Notes: a model not told the origin generated them from the letters alone. 64,000 nucleotides of DNA from Acinetobacter soli (GCF_000760595.1 NZ_BBNM01000014.1:1-64000), one strand, 5' to 3'. Positions 20,881 to 32,344 are shown, counted from the first letter of the stretch. Made by a program: numbers and translations.

Positions 20881-21281
20881 TAAGATTTATCTTCAGGCGA
20901 CTGTTCCGGCAGATCTTGTACTGCCTTTTCAATCAAACCAAACATGTAATTACCATAGGCATTGGTTTTGTCATAATGAAAACGCAATCTAGGCGTAATA
21001 CGTGTCTTGATGCGACGGCTTAGTTCATGGCGCAAGAAACCAGATGCTTTATTTAAAACGTCTAGCGTTTCTTTATTTGCTGCCTCACTTTGCTCATCAC
21101 CGAGCTCACGCCCCATTACTGTGACATAAACTTCAGCATAACCCATGTCTGCACTGACTTTCACCGCCGAGATGGTCACTAGACCACCTAAGCGAGGATC
21201 TTTCAGCTCCTGACGGATCAGTTCAGACAACTCACGCTGCACTGAATCCGCCATTCGCTTTAAGCGTTGGCTACCCGCCAT
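20880..21281 (-). CDS. rbfA: 30S ribosome-binding factor RbfA
   Basis: A 133-residue RbfA, needed for late 16S rRNA 5'-end maturation and cold adaptation. The KH-like fold shows RMADSVQRELSELIRQELKD near the N-terminus and the C-terminal LRFHYDKTNAYGNYMFGLIE. Its ATG overlaps the infB stop (TAATG), so translation is coupled to infB, as in many gammaproteobacteria. Confidence 0.96.
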   Translation of the reverse strand: MAGSQRLKRMADSVQRELSELIRQELKDPRLGGLVTISAVKVSADMGYAEVYVTVMGRELGDEQSEAANKETLDVLNKASGFLRHELSRRIKTRITPRLRFHYDKTNAYGNYMFGLIEKAVQDLPEQSPEDKS

Positions 21282-23986
21282 TAAAGACTCCGTTTAATTA
21301 ATTGAACATCATAGACTTCGATCTTGTCTTTGACCTTGATGTCTTTATAACCTTTCACCGCAAGGCCACATTCCATACCGGCACGAACTTCATCTACCAC
21401 ATCTTTATAACGACGAAGAGATTCAAGCTCGCCCTGGAAGACCACCACGTCATCACGTAATACGCGAATCGGCTTATTACGATGTAACATACCTTCAAGT
21501 ACCATACAGCCCGCTGCTGCACCAAACTTGCTTGAGTGGAATACTTCACGTACTTCAGCAACACCCAAGATGGTTTCACGGTGTTCAGGTGCAAGCTTAC
21601 CGCTCATGGCATTCTTCACATCATCAATCAATTCGTAGATGATGCTGTAGTAACGAATGTCGATGCCGTCTTGATCGCTCTTTTGACGTGCGGTTGTATC
21701 GGCACGAACGTTAAAGCCAAGCAATACTGCTTCAGACGATTCTGCAAGCGTTACGTCAGATTCTGTGATTGCACCAACACCTGAACTGATCACACGAACG
21801 CGAACTTCGTCCATCGACAATTCATTCAAGGCTGCAGTCAAGGCTTCAAGCGTACCACGTACGTCTGCTTTCAAGACCACATTGACGGTTGGAACGTCTT
21901 TTTTGCCCATTGATGACATGATGTTTTCAAGACGCATTGCACTTTGACGCTCAATACGTTTTTGACGTTCACGGTCTGCACGCGCATCAGCCACTTCACG
22001 AGCTTTCTTCTCGTCATTGACCACAAGCACTTCATCACCCGCCATTGGAGCATCTGGTAAGCCCAGAATTTCCACTGGAATAGAAGGACCTGCAGATTTG
22101 ATTGGCTGACCATTTTCATCAGACATCGCACGAACACGACCATAAGATGAACCTGCAAGTACAAGGTCACCAATGTTCAATGTACCGTTTTGCACCAGAA
22201 TCGAGGTCACTGCACCACGGCCTTTGTCGACACGTGCTTCAATCACAACACCCTGCGCAGCACCTTCAGAAGATGCTTTTAATTCCATCAATTCTGATTG
22301 AATCAAAATCAAATCAAGAAGTTCATCGATCCCTTGTCCACTGTGTGCAGAAACTTTAGCAATCGGAACATCACCACCCCATTCTTCTGGAACGATTTGT
22401 TTCGTTGTTAATTCATTTAACACACGGTCTACATCAGCAGATTCTTTATCCATCTTGTTGATTGCAACAATGATTGGCGTACCTGCTGCACGCGCATGGT
22501 CAATTGCTTCTGCAGTTTGTGGCATTACACCGTCATCTGCTGCAACTACCAATACCACGATATCCGTTGCTTTCGCACCACGTGCACGCATTGAGGTAAA
22601 TGCAGCATGTCCCGGAGTATCTAGGAAAGTAATAATCCCTTTTGGCGTTTCAACGTGATAAGCACCAATATGCTGGGTAATACCACCCGCTTCACCCGCT
22701 GCCACTTTCGAGCGACGAATACGGTCAAGCAACGAAGTTTTACCATGGTCTACGTGACCCATGATCGTCACAACCGGCGGACGAGTCGTTTGCTCACCAC
22801 GTGCTTCTTCAGCCGCTTCAAGCAAGTTATCTTCTGCTTGTGTATCAGAAACTAAAACAGGGTTATGGCCCATTTCCTCAACAACAAGTGCAGCGATATC
22901 TTGATCAATCGCTTGATCTTGATTAACCAACTCACCCATTTTCATTAGTGATTTGATGACTTCACGTACTTTGACTGCCATTTTTTGTGCAAGATCGGCA
23001 ACAACAATGCTTGAACCGATTTCTACATCATAAACTTGCTTTTTAACTGGCTTTTCAAATCCATGCTTATTTGCCTGGCTTGATTTCAAACCACGTTTAT
23101 TGTGGTTAACAAAGCTTTGCTCTTCTTGACCACGACGGCCACCTTTTTTACCCGCACGCGGATTGGTGGTTGCGCTACCACGTTTAATTTCACGGTCTTC
23201 TTGCTTAAATGAATCTTCATAAGCTTGGCCAACTAGACCTGAAGCAAGTGGAGAATCATCAATCACACGAATTGTCGTAGTCGCTTCGTCACTTGAATAC
23301 TTAGACGCCATTTTGCGCATTTGTTCAAGTGTACGCTGTTGCGCTTCTTCCGCTGCTTTACGACGCGCTGTTTCTTCTGTCGCTTTAAGTTTAGCCGCTT
23401 CTGCTTCACGCGCTTTACGTTGTTCGGCCGTTTCCACCTGTTTTACATTGACAGGCTTGATTGGTTTATTGGTCGATTTACGTTTTACCACCACCTCAGC
23501 TGTTGCTGTTGTGGTTTTTGCGGTTTCTTTTTGCTGAGCAGCACGCATCGCGTTTAACGTTGCTTGCGCTTTATTTTCTACAACTTCGTCACGCTTTGGT
23601 TGTTCCGCCACTTGACGCGTACGATCTTGTGTACGTGCTTTTTCTTCGCTTTCCTGACGCGCTTTGGCTTCAGCCGCGATTTGTTCAGGATTTGGCTTGG
23701 TAAACGTATGCTTCTTGCGAACTTCTACGTTAATGGTTTTGGCTTTGCCTGATGTGCTCGCCACTTTTGCCGTACTGGTAGTTTTACGTTTCAACGTGAT
23801 TTTTCCTGCACCACTTTCCTGCCCGTGAACCTTTTTCAAGTAATTCACCAAGGTATTTTGCTGTTCAGTGGTAATAATGTCATTTGCTGTACGTTGTGGC
23901 AGACCTGCTTCACGAACCTGTTCAAGGAGCTTTTCAACAGGACGATCAACACTGAGTGCTAACTCTTTAATGGATTTGTCCGTCAT
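21281..23986 (-). CDS. infB: Translation initiation factor IF-2
   Basis: A 901-residue GTPase that loads fMet-tRNA onto the ribosome. The N-terminal IF2_N domain is followed by a long Lys/Ala/Glu-rich linker up to about residue 320. The G domain carries GHVDHGKT (410–417), DTPGH and NKMD (510–513). β-barrel domains and the C-terminal tRNA-binding domain follow. It sits in the rimP-nusA-infB-rbfA operon, 11 bases after nusA. In this window two initiator tRNA genes lie just upstream of the same operon. Confidence 0.98.
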   Translation of the reverse strand: MTDKSIKELALSVDRPVEKLLEQVREAGLPQRTANDIITTEQQNTLVNYLKKVHGQESGAGKITLKRKTTSTAKVASTSGKAKTINVEVRKKHTFTKPNPEQIAAEAKARQESEEKARTQDRTRQVAEQPKRDEVVENKAQATLNAMRAAQQKETAKTTTATAEVVVKRKSTNKPIKPVNVKQVETAEQRKAREAEAAKLKATEETARRKAAEEAQQRTLEQMRKMASKYSSDEATTTIRVIDDSPLASGLVGQAYEDSFKQEDREIKRGSATTNPRAGKKGGRRGQEEQSFVNHNKRGLKSSQANKHGFEKPVKKQVYDVEIGSSIVVADLAQKMAVKVREVIKSLMKMGELVNQDQAIDQDIAALVVEEMGHNPVLVSDTQAEDNLLEAAEEARGEQTTRPPVVTIMGHVDHGKTSLLDRIRRSKVAAGEAGGITQHIGAYHVETPKGIITFLDTPGHAAFTSMRARGAKATDIVVLVVAADDGVMPQTAEAIDHARAAGTPIIVAINKMDKESADVDRVLNELTTKQIVPEEWGGDVPIAKVSAHSGQGIDELLDLILIQSELMELKASSEGAAQGVVIEARVDKGRGAVTSILVQNGTLNIGDLVLAGSSYGRVRAMSDENGQPIKSAGPSIPVEILGLPDAPMAGDEVLVVNDEKKAREVADARADRERQKRIERQSAMRLENIMSSMGKKDVPTVNVVLKADVRGTLEALTAALNELSMDEVRVRVISSGVGAITESDVTLAESSEAVLLGFNVRADTTARQKSDQDGIDIRYYSIIYELIDDVKNAMSGKLAPEHRETILGVAEVREVFHSSKFGAAAGCMVLEGMLHRNKPIRVLRDDVVVFQGELESLRRYKDVVDEVRAGMECGLAVKGYKDIKVKDKIEVYDVQLIKRSL

Positions 23987-23997
23987 GTACCACCCCC

Positions 23998-25482
23998 TTA
24001 ATTAAACCAAGATTCGCGTGCTTTCATAATCAGTTGACCTGCTTTTTCTTGACCAAGACCTTCGATATCAGAAATATCATCGGTTGCTTGATCGGCAAGA
24101 TCATCAACTGTCACGACACCACGTGCTGCAAGAGCGTATGCAAGCTCACGAGTCATGCCTTCCATTTCGAGAAGTTCTTGACTTGGTTCTTGAACATTTT
24201 CTTGCTGTTTTAATGCATCTGTTAATGCGGCTTCTTTTGCACGGCTTTGAAGTAACTCAACCAACTCTTGATCAAGCTCAATTTCATCAAAGGTTTCTGA
24301 TGGTACGTAAGCAATTTCTTCAAGAGAAGTAAAGCCCATTTCAACCAGCGCCATTGCGAGATCTTCTTCAATATCCAGACGTGTGACAAACATGTCCAAA
24401 TACTGCTGTGCTTCATTTTGTTGACGAGCACGATACTCTTCTTCAAGCATCATGTCGAGTTTGTAACCAGTTAATTCAGATGCAAGACGTACATTCTGGC
24501 CTTGTGAACCAATTGCACGCGCCAACTGATCATTGGTTGCAAAAATAATGTCGGCACTGCGTGTATCTTCATCGAGTACGATGCCCGATACATCAGCTGG
24601 CTCAAGCGCGCTTGCGATGTATTGTGCTGGATCGTCTGACCATACCACGACATCAATACGCTCGCCGTTGAGTTCTTGCTGAACCGCTTGGATACGCGTA
24701 CCACGCATACCAATACATGCACCAACAGGATCGATACGATGGTCGTTGGTTTTCACGGCAATTTTTGCGCGAACACCCGGCTGACGTGCCGCTGCTTTAA
24801 TCTCAATAATTTCTTCAGAAATTTCTGGAATTTCTTTTTTCATCAATGCCATCAGCATTTCAGGACGTGCACGTGACAAGAGCAACTGCGCACCACGACC
24901 TTCACGGTTTACGCTGTACAAAATTGCGTTAACGCGTTGCTTAGGACGCAAAATTTCTTTGGCAATCATTTCTTCACGTGCCAAATACGCTTCTGCATTG
25001 TCCCCTAGATCGATAATGAAACCGTCTTTAGTTTGCTTTTTCACTTCGCCATAAATGAGCTCACCCACTTTTGACTCGTAAGCATCTGCAATCAGTGCGC
25101 GTTCTGCTTCACGGATTTTTTGTACAATCACTTGCTTGGCAATTTGAGCAGCAATACGACCAAATTCGATCGACTCTACTTCAAGTTCACGCACATCGCC
25201 AATTGACCATTTTGATGAATCAACATCAGAAATCGCGTCTTGACATGCTGGCATTTCATGATCTTCATCGGCCACAAGTGTCCATTGACGGAACGTGCGG
25301 TAGTCACCTGTTTTACGATCAATTTCAACACGCAACTGCGCTTCTTCTGCATTTGTGCCTTCGTAGAATTTTTTCTTCGTTGCCGCAACAAGAGCTTGTT
25401 CTAGCGCTTCGAAGATCGCTTCACGACTAACACCTTTTTCATTACTAACCGTTTCTACAACGGTAAGAATTTCACGGCTCAT
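23998..25482 (-). CDS. nusA: Transcription termination/antitermination factor NusA
   Basis: A 494-residue NusA. Order: an N-terminal RNA-polymerase-binding domain ([20 protein letters not shown]), an S1 domain (residues about 135–200), two KH domains ([18 protein letters not shown] and [20 protein letters not shown]), and two acidic helix-hairpin-helix repeats at the C-terminus as in E. coli. It controls pausing, termination and rRNA antitermination. Located between rimP (35 bases upstream) and infB. Confidence 0.98.
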   Translation of the reverse strand: MSREILTVVETVSNEKGVSREAIFEALEQALVAATKKKFYEGTNAEEAQLRVEIDRKTGDYRTFRQWTLVADEDHEMPACQDAISDVDSSKWSIGDVRELEVESIEFGRIAAQIAKQVIVQKIREAERALIADAYESKVGELIYGEVKKQTKDGFIIDLGDNAEAYLAREEMIAKEILRPKQRVNAILYSVNREGRGAQLLLSRARPEMLMALMKKEIPEISEEIIEIKAAARQPGVRAKIAVKTNDHRIDPVGACIGMRGTRIQAVQQELNGERIDVVVWSDDPAQYIASALEPADVSGIVLDEDTRSADIIFATNDQLARAIGSQGQNVRLASELTGYKLDMMLEEEYRARQQNEAQQYLDMFVTRLDIEEDLAMALVEMGFTSLEEIAYVPSETFDEIELDQELVELLQSRAKEAALTDALKQQENVQEPSQELLEMEGMTRELAYALAARGVVTVDDLADQATDDISDIEGLGQEKAGQLIMKARESWFN

Positions 25483-25517
25483 AAGTCACCTACAGATTCT
25501 TATTAATTTAAATGAAT

Positions 25518-26042
25518 TTAGTCCTGATAGATCAAGTTTGCTTTGTCGATATTATGACTATCAATCTCAAGCACATGCTTACCGTCCACTTCTACTTGAA
25601 TCATTTCATTTTCAAGGTCTACGAGCAACAGTTTTGCTTGGAACTTACGACGATTTTCGACAGCGCTAATTAATCTCAGAGCGACTTGTTGTCCGATATA
25701 TGCAGACATTTGTTCAAGCTGGAAAAACGGTCGATCCCAACCTGGTGATGAAACTTCAAGTGCATACTCACCTGAAATCGGATCATGAACGTCCAAGATG
25801 GCACCCACTTGCTGGGTCACACGAACACAGTCCTGAACGCCAATACCACGTCCGAGCTCAGTTTCCCCGTCTTCATTTACAACAGGTTCAGCAGTCTCAT
25901 CTACGGGCTTATCAATAAAAATACGCAATAATGAACGCTTGCCTTGTGGAATAAATTCAATTCCCCAAAGATTGACGTCACAGGCTTGCACTGCAGGAGC
26001 GATTAGATCTTGGAGTGCTTGGGTTTTGTTTGATAACTTCAT
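25518..26042 (-). CDS. rimP: Ribosome maturation factor RimP
   Basis: A 174-residue RimP (DUF150), involved in 30S assembly. It has LRIFIDKPV and the family motif [15 protein letters not shown]. It carries a short acidic insertion (about residues 48–62, [16 protein letters not shown]) ahead of the [13 protein letters not shown] segment. First protein gene of the operon. Confidence 0.96.
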   Translation of the reverse strand: MKLSNKTQALQDLIAPAVQACDVNLWGIEFIPQGKRSLLRIFIDKPVDETAEPVVNEDGETELGRGIGVQDCVRVTQQVGAILDVHDPISGEYALEVSSPGWDRPFFQLEQMSAYIGQQVALRLISAVENRRKFQAKLLLVDLENEMIQVEVDGKHVLEIDSHNIDKANLIYQD

Positions 26043-26152
26043 TTACTCTCGTCATTTTTGTGCGATTCAATCGGTCCTTTGACCGATTCAGACTTACTAT
26101 AGTGAAGCATGACTATTTGACCAATTGATGTCGACACTACACGATAGCCAAT

Positions 26153-26173
26153 AAAAAAGGGCGTTAATCGCCC
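26153..26173 (-). terminator. Terminator/attenuator between initiator tRNA and rimP
   Basis: Read on the minus strand, GGGCG–ATTAA–CGCCC is followed by TTTTTTATT. It lies downstream of the proximal tRNA gene and ahead of rimP, so it could end the tRNA transcript or attenuate read-through into rimP-nusA-infB. Confidence 0.75.
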
Positions 26174-26246
26174 CTATATTTTTGCACAGCAACCTAAAAT
26201 CCACTGTGCAAAAAGGCCCACCTATCTGTGAGCCCTCTTAGAAACT

Positions 26247-26323
<77 letters not shown>

Positions 26324-26410
26324 TCAACGTGCAAATATTATATACATTCATTGAAAAAAGTCAATCTTTCAACCAATGCTCCAATTTGACTTTGCAACTC
26401 AAATTGAAAA

Positions 26411-26487
<77 letters not shown>

Positions 26488-26975
26488 TCAACACACTTTG
26501 TGTGGCAAAAAGTTTGCACCAAGATTTTTAACATCTTAGCCTGTTGTGTGTCTCACAAACAGTGCAACTTTTCTGGTGAAGCGAACTATAGAGAGTTAAA
26601 CCCACCCTGTCAACCAATGATTCCGATTATTCAGCTTTACACTCACCAAACGCCCAATTATCGAACAACACCGCACAATTTACACTCAAAATCGAGATTT
26701 TCCATCTGACAAGCACACATTTTCTTGGTGTTAAGGATGTTGGGGGCTATTTCGGGTTTTGATTTATTTTGATGTGTAATTCTTAAGATCAGATCCCGTT
26801 ACACGGCGCATCATCTTCTGATCAGCACCTAACAAGAAATTAGGGTTATATTTTTAATTTACACAAACAAAAAAAGGTATCTTATAAAAGATACCTTTTT
26901 TTAATCTCAGGATGTTCGCATTCAATGCGACTCCTTCAACTGCTGCATACACCAATCATCAAATGACTTGAAGAT
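26488..26975. other. Intergenic region between tRNA-fMet and tRNA-Leu
   Basis: Nearly 490 bases holding the terminator at 26868–26904 and, presumably, the promoter of the tRNA-fMet/rimP transcript on the minus strand. A plus-strand open frame at 26500–26709 has no family resemblance or ribosome-binding site, and I regard it as chance. Confidence 0.6.
26868..26904. terminator. Terminator after the tpiA-secG-tRNA-Leu unit
   Basis: A perfect hairpin, AAAGGTATCTT/AAGATACCTTT with an A-rich loop and A/T tracts on both sides. On the minus strand it ends the transcript running tpiA–secG–tRNA-Leu. Confidence 0.9.
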
Positions 26976-27060
26976 TGGTGCGGAAGGGGGGACTTGAACC
27001 CCCACGCCCGAAAGCACTACCACCTCAAGGTAGCGTGTCTACCAATTCCACCACCACCGC
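26976..27060 (-). tRNA. tRNA-Leu (GAG)
   Basis: An 85-nt class II tRNA with a long variable arm, encoded CCA and anticodon GAG in the loop TTGAGGT. The T-stem is five G:C pairs. The acceptor stem, as I align it, has a U5·U68 mismatch and a G6·U67 wobble. It lies 56 bases downstream of secG on the same strand, as leucine tRNAs do after secG in several proteobacteria. Confidence 0.94.
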
Positions 27061-27116
27061 AGCTTGTGGCAGGAATTCTAGTCGCTTCTTACACAAAAAT
27101 AAAGAGCAATTTTCAA

Positions 27117-27446
27117 TTATTGACTCGACTTAGGTGCATTTGGCGAAGTTTCAGGCGTTGTTGCAGGAGCTGAGTTCGTTGTTTGTACGGATTTTAAGCT
27201 ATAAGCATCTGTAGTTTGTTTTTTCGCAAAGACGGCCAAGCTTAAACTGGTCACAAAAAACAATGCCGTTAAGATTGCCGTCACGCGGGTCAGGAAGTTA
27301 CCTGAACCTGAAGCACCAAATACGGTTGCAGCACCGCCGCCACCAAAAGATGCACCGGCATCAGCGCCTTTACCGTGTTGAATCAATACGAGACCAATAA
27401 TCATAACGGCCAAGATGATATGTACAACCAACACAAATGTATGCAT
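27117..27446 (-). CDS. secG: Preprotein translocase subunit SecG
   Basis: A 109-residue SecG with two membrane helices flanking the conserved loop GKGADAGASFGGGGAATVFG. Part of SecYEG, where it aids SecA-driven export. The C-terminal 30 residues are Thr/Pro/Ser-rich. Ten bases after tpiA, the usual order. Confidence 0.96.
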   Translation of the reverse strand: MHTFVLVVHIILAVMIIGLVLIQHGKGADAGASFGGGGAATVFGASGSGNFLTRVTAILTALFFVTSLSLAVFAKKQTTDAYSLKSVQTTNSAPATTPETSPNAPKSSQ

Positions 27447-27455
27447 GCTGACCTC

Positions 27456-28253
27456 CTATTGTTGTGTTTGGGCAAATGCCTGAGCGATTTGATAAAATGA
27501 TTCGGCATTGAGGGAAGCCCCGCCAACCAAAGCGCCATTGATATCAGCGCAGGCCGCCAACTCTACTGCATTCTCAGGTTTAACACTACCACCATAAAGT
27601 AACGCAATTTGTGCGCCTGCCGGGGTAATCTGACATAAACCTTCACGGATTTTGGCATGAATGGCTTGTGCATCTTCTGGTGATGCCGTCCGCCCTGTTC
27701 CAATTGCCCAAATTGGCTCGTATGCAATCACGATTTGCGACTGCCATTGCTCGGCACTGACCACAGAGGCGATATCACAGATTTGCTGCAACACCACTTG
27801 CTCAGCCTGCCCTTGCTCACGCTGTTCAAGGCTTTCACCGACGCAATAAATCACCGTCATACCTGCTTGTAAGGCATGCGTCATTTTTTGTTTTAAAATT
27901 TCAACCTGGTCACCGAGCAGTTCGCGACGCTCAGAGTGCCCGATCAAAACATACTGAATCTGACTGTCGGTAAGTAAATCTGCACTGACCTCGCCAGTAT
28001 AGGCGCCTGTGCCTGCAAATCGTGAGACGTCTTGGGCAACGGTTGCCACTGCACGGTTCGCACTGGCCAGCTCGCTTTGAATACGCGTCAAGGCGATTGA
28101 GATTGGCGCCACACCAATATGACAGTGCTGCTCAGAAATTGGCTGTTGCTTTAATAAATCTTTAAATTGTTGTACAAGTTGAATGGCAGTAGATTGTTGA
28201 GGATTCATTTTCCAATTGCCGACAACCCAAGGAATAATAGTCGAGCCCGACAT
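27456..28253 (-). CDS. tpiA: Triosephosphate isomerase
   Basis: A 265-residue TIM barrel interconverting DHAP and glyceraldehyde-3-phosphate. Visible are GNWKMN (catalytic Lys), IGHSERRE (catalytic His), [11 protein letters not shown] (catalytic Glu and loop 6) and [10 protein letters not shown] (phosphate binding). AAAGG precedes the ATG. It is divergent from pilB. Confidence 0.98.
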   Translation of the reverse strand: MSGSTIIPWVVGNWKMNPQQSTAIQLVQQFKDLLKQQPISEQHCHIGVAPISIALTRIQSELASANRAVATVAQDVSRFAGTGAYTGEVSADLLTDSQIQYVLIGHSERRELLGDQVEILKQKMTHALQAGMTVIYCVGESLEQREQGQAEQVVLQQICDIASVVSAEQWQSQIVIAYEPIWAIGTGRTASPEDAQAIHAKIREGLCQITPAGAQIALLYGGSVKPENAVELAACADINGALVGGASLNAESFYQIAQAFAQTQQ

Positions 28254-28516
28254 ATTGCTAACCTTTCTTCAAAAATGCAGCTCATTCTACACGGATTTTA
28301 AGCGAAATTAGAACGATTTCTTTTACATCGCATGTGTAAAGCGATCGACCTTTTTGCACCACAATTGTTAGATACAAGACAATTCAACAATTCCCAGTAA
28401 CAAAATAGACGCGTTGTTGTATGGAAAGCTGGCTGTACAGGGTGGTATTTTTTCTGTGGCGCCGTATAATTTTCTATATACAAATTATAATGATATCAAT
28501 GTTACAAGGCAGTCCC

Positions 28517-30232
28517 ATGTCATTAGTTACCGCATCACCTAAATTTTCAGGATTCATTCGGCGCCTTGTCGAAGAAGGTCATATTGATGCACACGACATG
28601 CAAATGGCTCAAGAGAGCGCCAAAAAAAACAAGCAAGATATTGTTCCTTATTTGATCGACCATTATGCCATTACCCCGATCACCATTGCTGAAACCATCT
28701 CGGTCGAGTTTGGCGAACCGCTATTTGATCTGGATGTTTTTGATCCTGCGCTGATTCTCAAAGATCGTATCGATGAAAAGCTGATTCGCAAGTATCGTGT
28801 AATGCCGTTGGTTCATCGTGGGCATGTGCTCTATGTCGCGACCTGCAATCCGACCAATCTTGAAGCGATGGATGCCATCCGTTTTAACAGCAAACTCAAA
28901 GTCGAACCGATTATTGTAGAACACGATAAGCTTGAGCGACTGTTAAACGAATATTTCCCCGAAGATAGCCGTTTTAACTTTGACACCGAAGATTTTGATC
29001 TGGATCTGGAAGTGAATACCCCCACTTCAGATGACGACGACGATGAAGAAATCAGTAAAGATGAAGCCCCGGTGGTCAAATACATCAATAAATTACTGAT
29101 TGATGCCATTCGTATGAATGCATCAGACTTACATTTTGAACCTTATGAAAAAATGTATCGGGTCCGTTATCGGGTCGATGGTGTACTTCGTTTAATTGCA
29201 ACACCACCCTTACAACTGGCTACCCGACTGGCCTCGCGTTTGAAAGTGATGTCTCAAATGGATATTTCGGAAAAGCGTGTTCCGCAAGATGGTCGTATTA
29301 AACTGAAACTGTCGAAAACCAAAACCATCGATTTTCGGGTCAACTCCCTACCGACCCTATTTGGTGAAAAGATTGTACTGCGGATTCTGGATCCTGCGAG
29401 CGCGATGCTGGGTATCGATGCACTGGGCTACGAGCCTGAGCAAAAAGCATTGTTTACCGAAGCGCTGAATCGACCACAAGGCATGCTGCTGATTACCGGC
29501 CCTACAGGCTCGGGGAAAACCGTATCGATGTATACCGGCTTAAATATTCTCAATACCGAACATGCCAATATTTCTACCGCCGAAGATCCAGTCGAGATTA
29601 ATCTTGAAGGTATTAATCAGGTCAATGTAAATCCCAAAGTCGGCCTGACCTTTGCTGCGGCATTACGCTCTTTTTTACGTCAAGACCCTGATATCATTAT
29701 GGTGGGGGAAATTCGTGATTTAGAAACCGCAGAGATTGCCATTAAAGCGGCTCAAACCGGTCACTTGGTGATGTCGACACTGCATACCAATAACGCTGCC
29801 GAAACACTTACACGCCTGAGAAGCATGGGGGTGGCGACCTTTAATATCGCCACCTCGGTCAATCTGGTGATTGCGCAGCGCCTTGCCAGACGCCTGTGTA
29901 ATCAGTGTAAACGGCGTATCGACGTGCCACGTGCCAGTTTACTCGAAATGGGATTTACCGAAACCGATTTAGATGCTCCAGACTTTCAGATCTATGAACC
30001 GGTGGGGTGTAAAGAATGTCGGGAGGGCTACAAAGGACGTGTGGGCATTTATGAAGTCATGAAAATTACACCAGAAATCTCAAGAATTATTATGCAAGAC
30101 GGCAATGCACTTGAAATTGCAGCAGCCGCTGAACAGCTTGGATTTAGCAACTTACGCCGTTCTGGCTTAAAAAAAGTGATGCAGGGGGTCACATCGTTAC
30201 AGGAAGTCAATCGTGTGACGAATGAAGAATAA
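28517..30232 (+). CDS. pilB: Type IV pilus assembly ATPase PilB
   Basis: A 571-residue GspE/PilB secretion ATPase that powers pilin polymerisation at the inner membrane. It has an N-terminal MshEN domain, an acidic linker (DDDDDEE), Walker A GPTGSGKT (328–335), an Asp box and Walker B LRQDPDIIMVGEIRD, and a His box (TGHLVMSTLHTNNA). The zinc-binding cysteines are C461/C464 and C498/C501. The frame extends upstream to 28421, but ATG 28517 gives the usual length and start. Confidence 0.97.
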   Translation: MSLVTASPKFSGFIRRLVEEGHIDAHDMQMAQESAKKNKQDIVPYLIDHYAITPITIAETISVEFGEPLFDLDVFDPALILKDRIDEKLIRKYRVMPLVHRGHVLYVATCNPTNLEAMDAIRFNSKLKVEPIIVEHDKLERLLNEYFPEDSRFNFDTEDFDLDLEVNTPTSDDDDDEEISKDEAPVVKYINKLLIDAIRMNASDLHFEPYEKMYRVRYRVDGVLRLIATPPLQLATRLASRLKVMSQMDISEKRVPQDGRIKLKLSKTKTIDFRVNSLPTLFGEKIVLRILDPASAMLGIDALGYEPEQKALFTEALNRPQGMLLITGPTGSGKTVSMYTGLNILNTEHANISTAEDPVEINLEGINQVNVNPKVGLTFAAALRSFLRQDPDIIMVGEIRDLETAEIAIKAAQTGHLVMSTLHTNNAAETLTRLRSMGVATFNIATSVNLVIAQRLARRLCNQCKRRIDVPRASLLEMGFTETDLDAPDFQIYEPVGCKECREGYKGRVGIYEVMKITPEISRIIMQDGNALEIAAAAEQLGFSNLRRSGLKKVMQGVTSLQEVNRVTNEE

Positions 30233-30255
30233 CGGGGCAAAGCAAGGATCATCTG

Positions 30256-31482
30256 ATGGCAGCAAAAAAAGTACAAACAGTGCCCACTTTCGCGTATGAA
30301 GGTGTTGATCGCAAGGGGATCAAACTTAAAGGGGAGCTTTCTGCCCGTAATATGGCATTGGCCAAAGTCACCTTGCGTAAACAAGGCATTACCATTCGAA
30401 CCATTCGTGAAAAGCGCCGCAACCTGCTTGAAGGACTATTTAAGAAAAAAGTTAAACCGCTCGATATCACGATTTTTACTCGCCAGTTGGCAACCATGAT
30501 GAAAGCAGGTGTACCGCTGGTTCAGGCCTTTGAAATTGTCGCTGAGGGCTTGGATAATCCTGCCATGCGCGAGGTGGTACTCGGACTCAAAACAGATGTC
30601 GAAGGAGGCAATACTTTTGCTGGTGCGCTGCGCAAATATCCACAGCACTTCGATAATCTGTTTTGCTCTCTAATTGAGTCGGGTGAACAATCGGGTTCGC
30701 TTGAAACCATGCTAGAGCGAGTTGCGGTATATAAAGAAAAAAGTGAAGTATTAAAGCAAAAAATCAAAAAAGCCATGAAGTATCCGGCCATGGTGATTGT
30801 GGTCGCGATCGTGGTGACCATTATTTTGATGGTGAAAGTGGTTCCGGTATTTAAAGATTTATTTACCTCCTTTGGCGCCGACTTGCCAGCCTTTACCCAG
30901 ATGGTGGTGAACATGTCCAACTGGATGCAGTCTTACTGGATATTGCTCATTTTCATTATCGGTGCGGTCATTGCTGGCTTTTTAGAGGCACGTAAACGTA
31001 GCAAAACTTTTCGTGATCGTCTAGATCAACTTGTGCTTCGTCTGCCGATTGTGGGTGATCTGGTCTATAAAGCCATTATTGCCCGTTATAGTCGTACCCT
31101 TGCCACCACTTTCGCAGCGGGTGTTCCGCTGATTGATGCGCTGGCATCTACCGCAGGTGCAACCAATAACAGTATTTATGAACGTGCTGTGCTTAAAATT
31201 CGTGACGATGTGTCTACAGGCCAGCAGCTTCATTTTGCCATGCGGGTGTCGAATCGTTTTCCCACGATGGCCATTCAAATGGTGGCCATTGGTGAAGAAT
31301 CCGGGGCACTAGATGAAATGCTGGATAAAGTTGCGAATTATTATGAAAGTGAAGTCGATCACGCAGTAGACGGTCTTACATCGATGATGGAACCCTTGAT
31401 TATGGCAATTCTGGGCATTTTAGTGGGTGGTCTGGTGATTGCGATGTATCTTCCGATTTTCCAAATGGGTTCAGTGGTGTAA
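30256..31482 (+). CDS. pilC: Type IV pilus inner-membrane platform protein PilC
   Basis: A 408-residue GspF/PilC protein with two repeated T2SF domains (FTRQLATMMKAGVPLVQAFE and YSRTLATTFAAGVPLIDALA) and three membrane helices. It links the PilB motor to the growing pilus. Located 23 bases after pilB; its stop overlaps the pilD start (TAATG). Confidence 0.97.
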   Translation: MAAKKVQTVPTFAYEGVDRKGIKLKGELSARNMALAKVTLRKQGITIRTIREKRRNLLEGLFKKKVKPLDITIFTRQLATMMKAGVPLVQAFEIVAEGLDNPAMREVVLGLKTDVEGGNTFAGALRKYPQHFDNLFCSLIESGEQSGSLETMLERVAVYKEKSEVLKQKIKKAMKYPAMVIVVAIVVTIILMVKVVPVFKDLFTSFGADLPAFTQMVVNMSNWMQSYWILLIFIIGAVIAGFLEARKRSKTFRDRLDQLVLRLPIVGDLVYKAIIARYSRTLATTFAAGVPLIDALASTAGATNNSIYERAVLKIRDDVSTGQQLHFAMRVSNRFPTMAIQMVAIGEESGALDEMLDKVANYYESEVDHAVDGLTSMMEPLIMAILGILVGGLVIAMYLPIFQMGSVV

Positions 31483-32342
31483 TGTCTGATATCTTCTCGT
31501 ATTTTATTACCAATTCGACTGCGCTTTATCTCGCGATTGGTATCTTAAGCCTGTGTATTGGCAGCTTTTTAAATGTGGTGATCTACCGCACACCCAAAAT
31601 GATGGAGCAGGAATGGACACAAGAATGCCAGTTGTTGCTGCATCCAGAACAGGTCGTAATTGAAACCGAAAAGCTCAGTCTAAGTTCACCTGCATCTTCA
31701 TGTCCGCATTGTCGTGCGCCAATTCGCTGGTATCACAATATTCCAGTGCTAAGCTGGCTGGCTTTACGCGGGAAATGTCATGCGTGTGACCACCCGATTA
31801 CAATCCGCTACCCCGCCATTGAATTGCTTACGCTGTTAACCTCACTGACTGTGCTGATGGTTTTGGGGCCAACGCTTAAAATGTTGTTTGGGCTAGTGCT
31901 CACTTGGATGTTAATTGCGCTGACCTTTATCGACTTTGATACTCAGCTTTTACCAGATCGCTATACCCTCACCCTTGCAGGATTAGGCTTGGCCACCAAT
32001 AGCGCGCATGTGTATGTTTCTCCCAATGAAGCCATCTGGGGCTATGTCATCGGCTTTTTGTGTTTATGGGTGGTGTATTACCTGTTTAAACTGCTCACCA
32101 AAAAAGAAGGCATGGGATACGGCGATTTCAAACTACTGGCAGCGCTGGGGGCTTGGATGGGGCCGCTAATGCTGCCGCTGATTGTGCTGTTATCGTCGTT
32201 TGTGGGGGCGATTATTGGTGTTGTACTTTTGCGTATTCGCAAGCAAAATCAGCCTTTTGCATTTGGTCCCTTTATTGCCATTGCGGGCTGGATTGCCTTT
32301 TTATGGGGAGATGCAATTATGCGGGTATATCTAGGAGGATGA
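31482..32342 (+). CDS. pilD: Prepilin peptidase/N-methyltransferase PilD
   Basis: A 286-residue bifunctional aspartic peptidase that cleaves and N-methylates type IV prepilins. It has cytoplasmic zinc cysteines (CPHCRAP and CHAC), the first catalytic Asp in FIDFDTQLLPD and the second in GYGDFKLLAALGAW. About eight membrane helices. Coupled to pilC by a TAATG overlap. Confidence 0.97.
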   Translation: MSDIFSYFITNSTALYLAIGILSLCIGSFLNVVIYRTPKMMEQEWTQECQLLLHPEQVVIETEKLSLSSPASSCPHCRAPIRWYHNIPVLSWLALRGKCHACDHPITIRYPAIELLTLLTSLTVLMVLGPTLKMLFGLVLTWMLIALTFIDFDTQLLPDRYTLTLAGLGLATNSAHVYVSPNEAIWGYVIGFLCLWVVYYLFKLLTKKEGMGYGDFKLLAALGAWMGPLMLPLIVLLSSFVGAIIGVVLLRIRKQNQPFAFGPFIAIAGWIAFLWGDAIMRVYLGG

Positions 32343-32344
32343 GT

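Noticed and set aside
23313..23752. Several overlapping plus-strand open frames opposite infB
   Set aside because: They mirror the Lys/Ala/Glu-rich linker of IF-2 and have Phe/Leu/Cys-rich compositions typical of antisense shadows.
26500..26709. Possible small gene between tRNA genes
   Set aside because: No ribosome-binding site, no recognisable protein features, and it lies in presumed tRNA promoter DNA.
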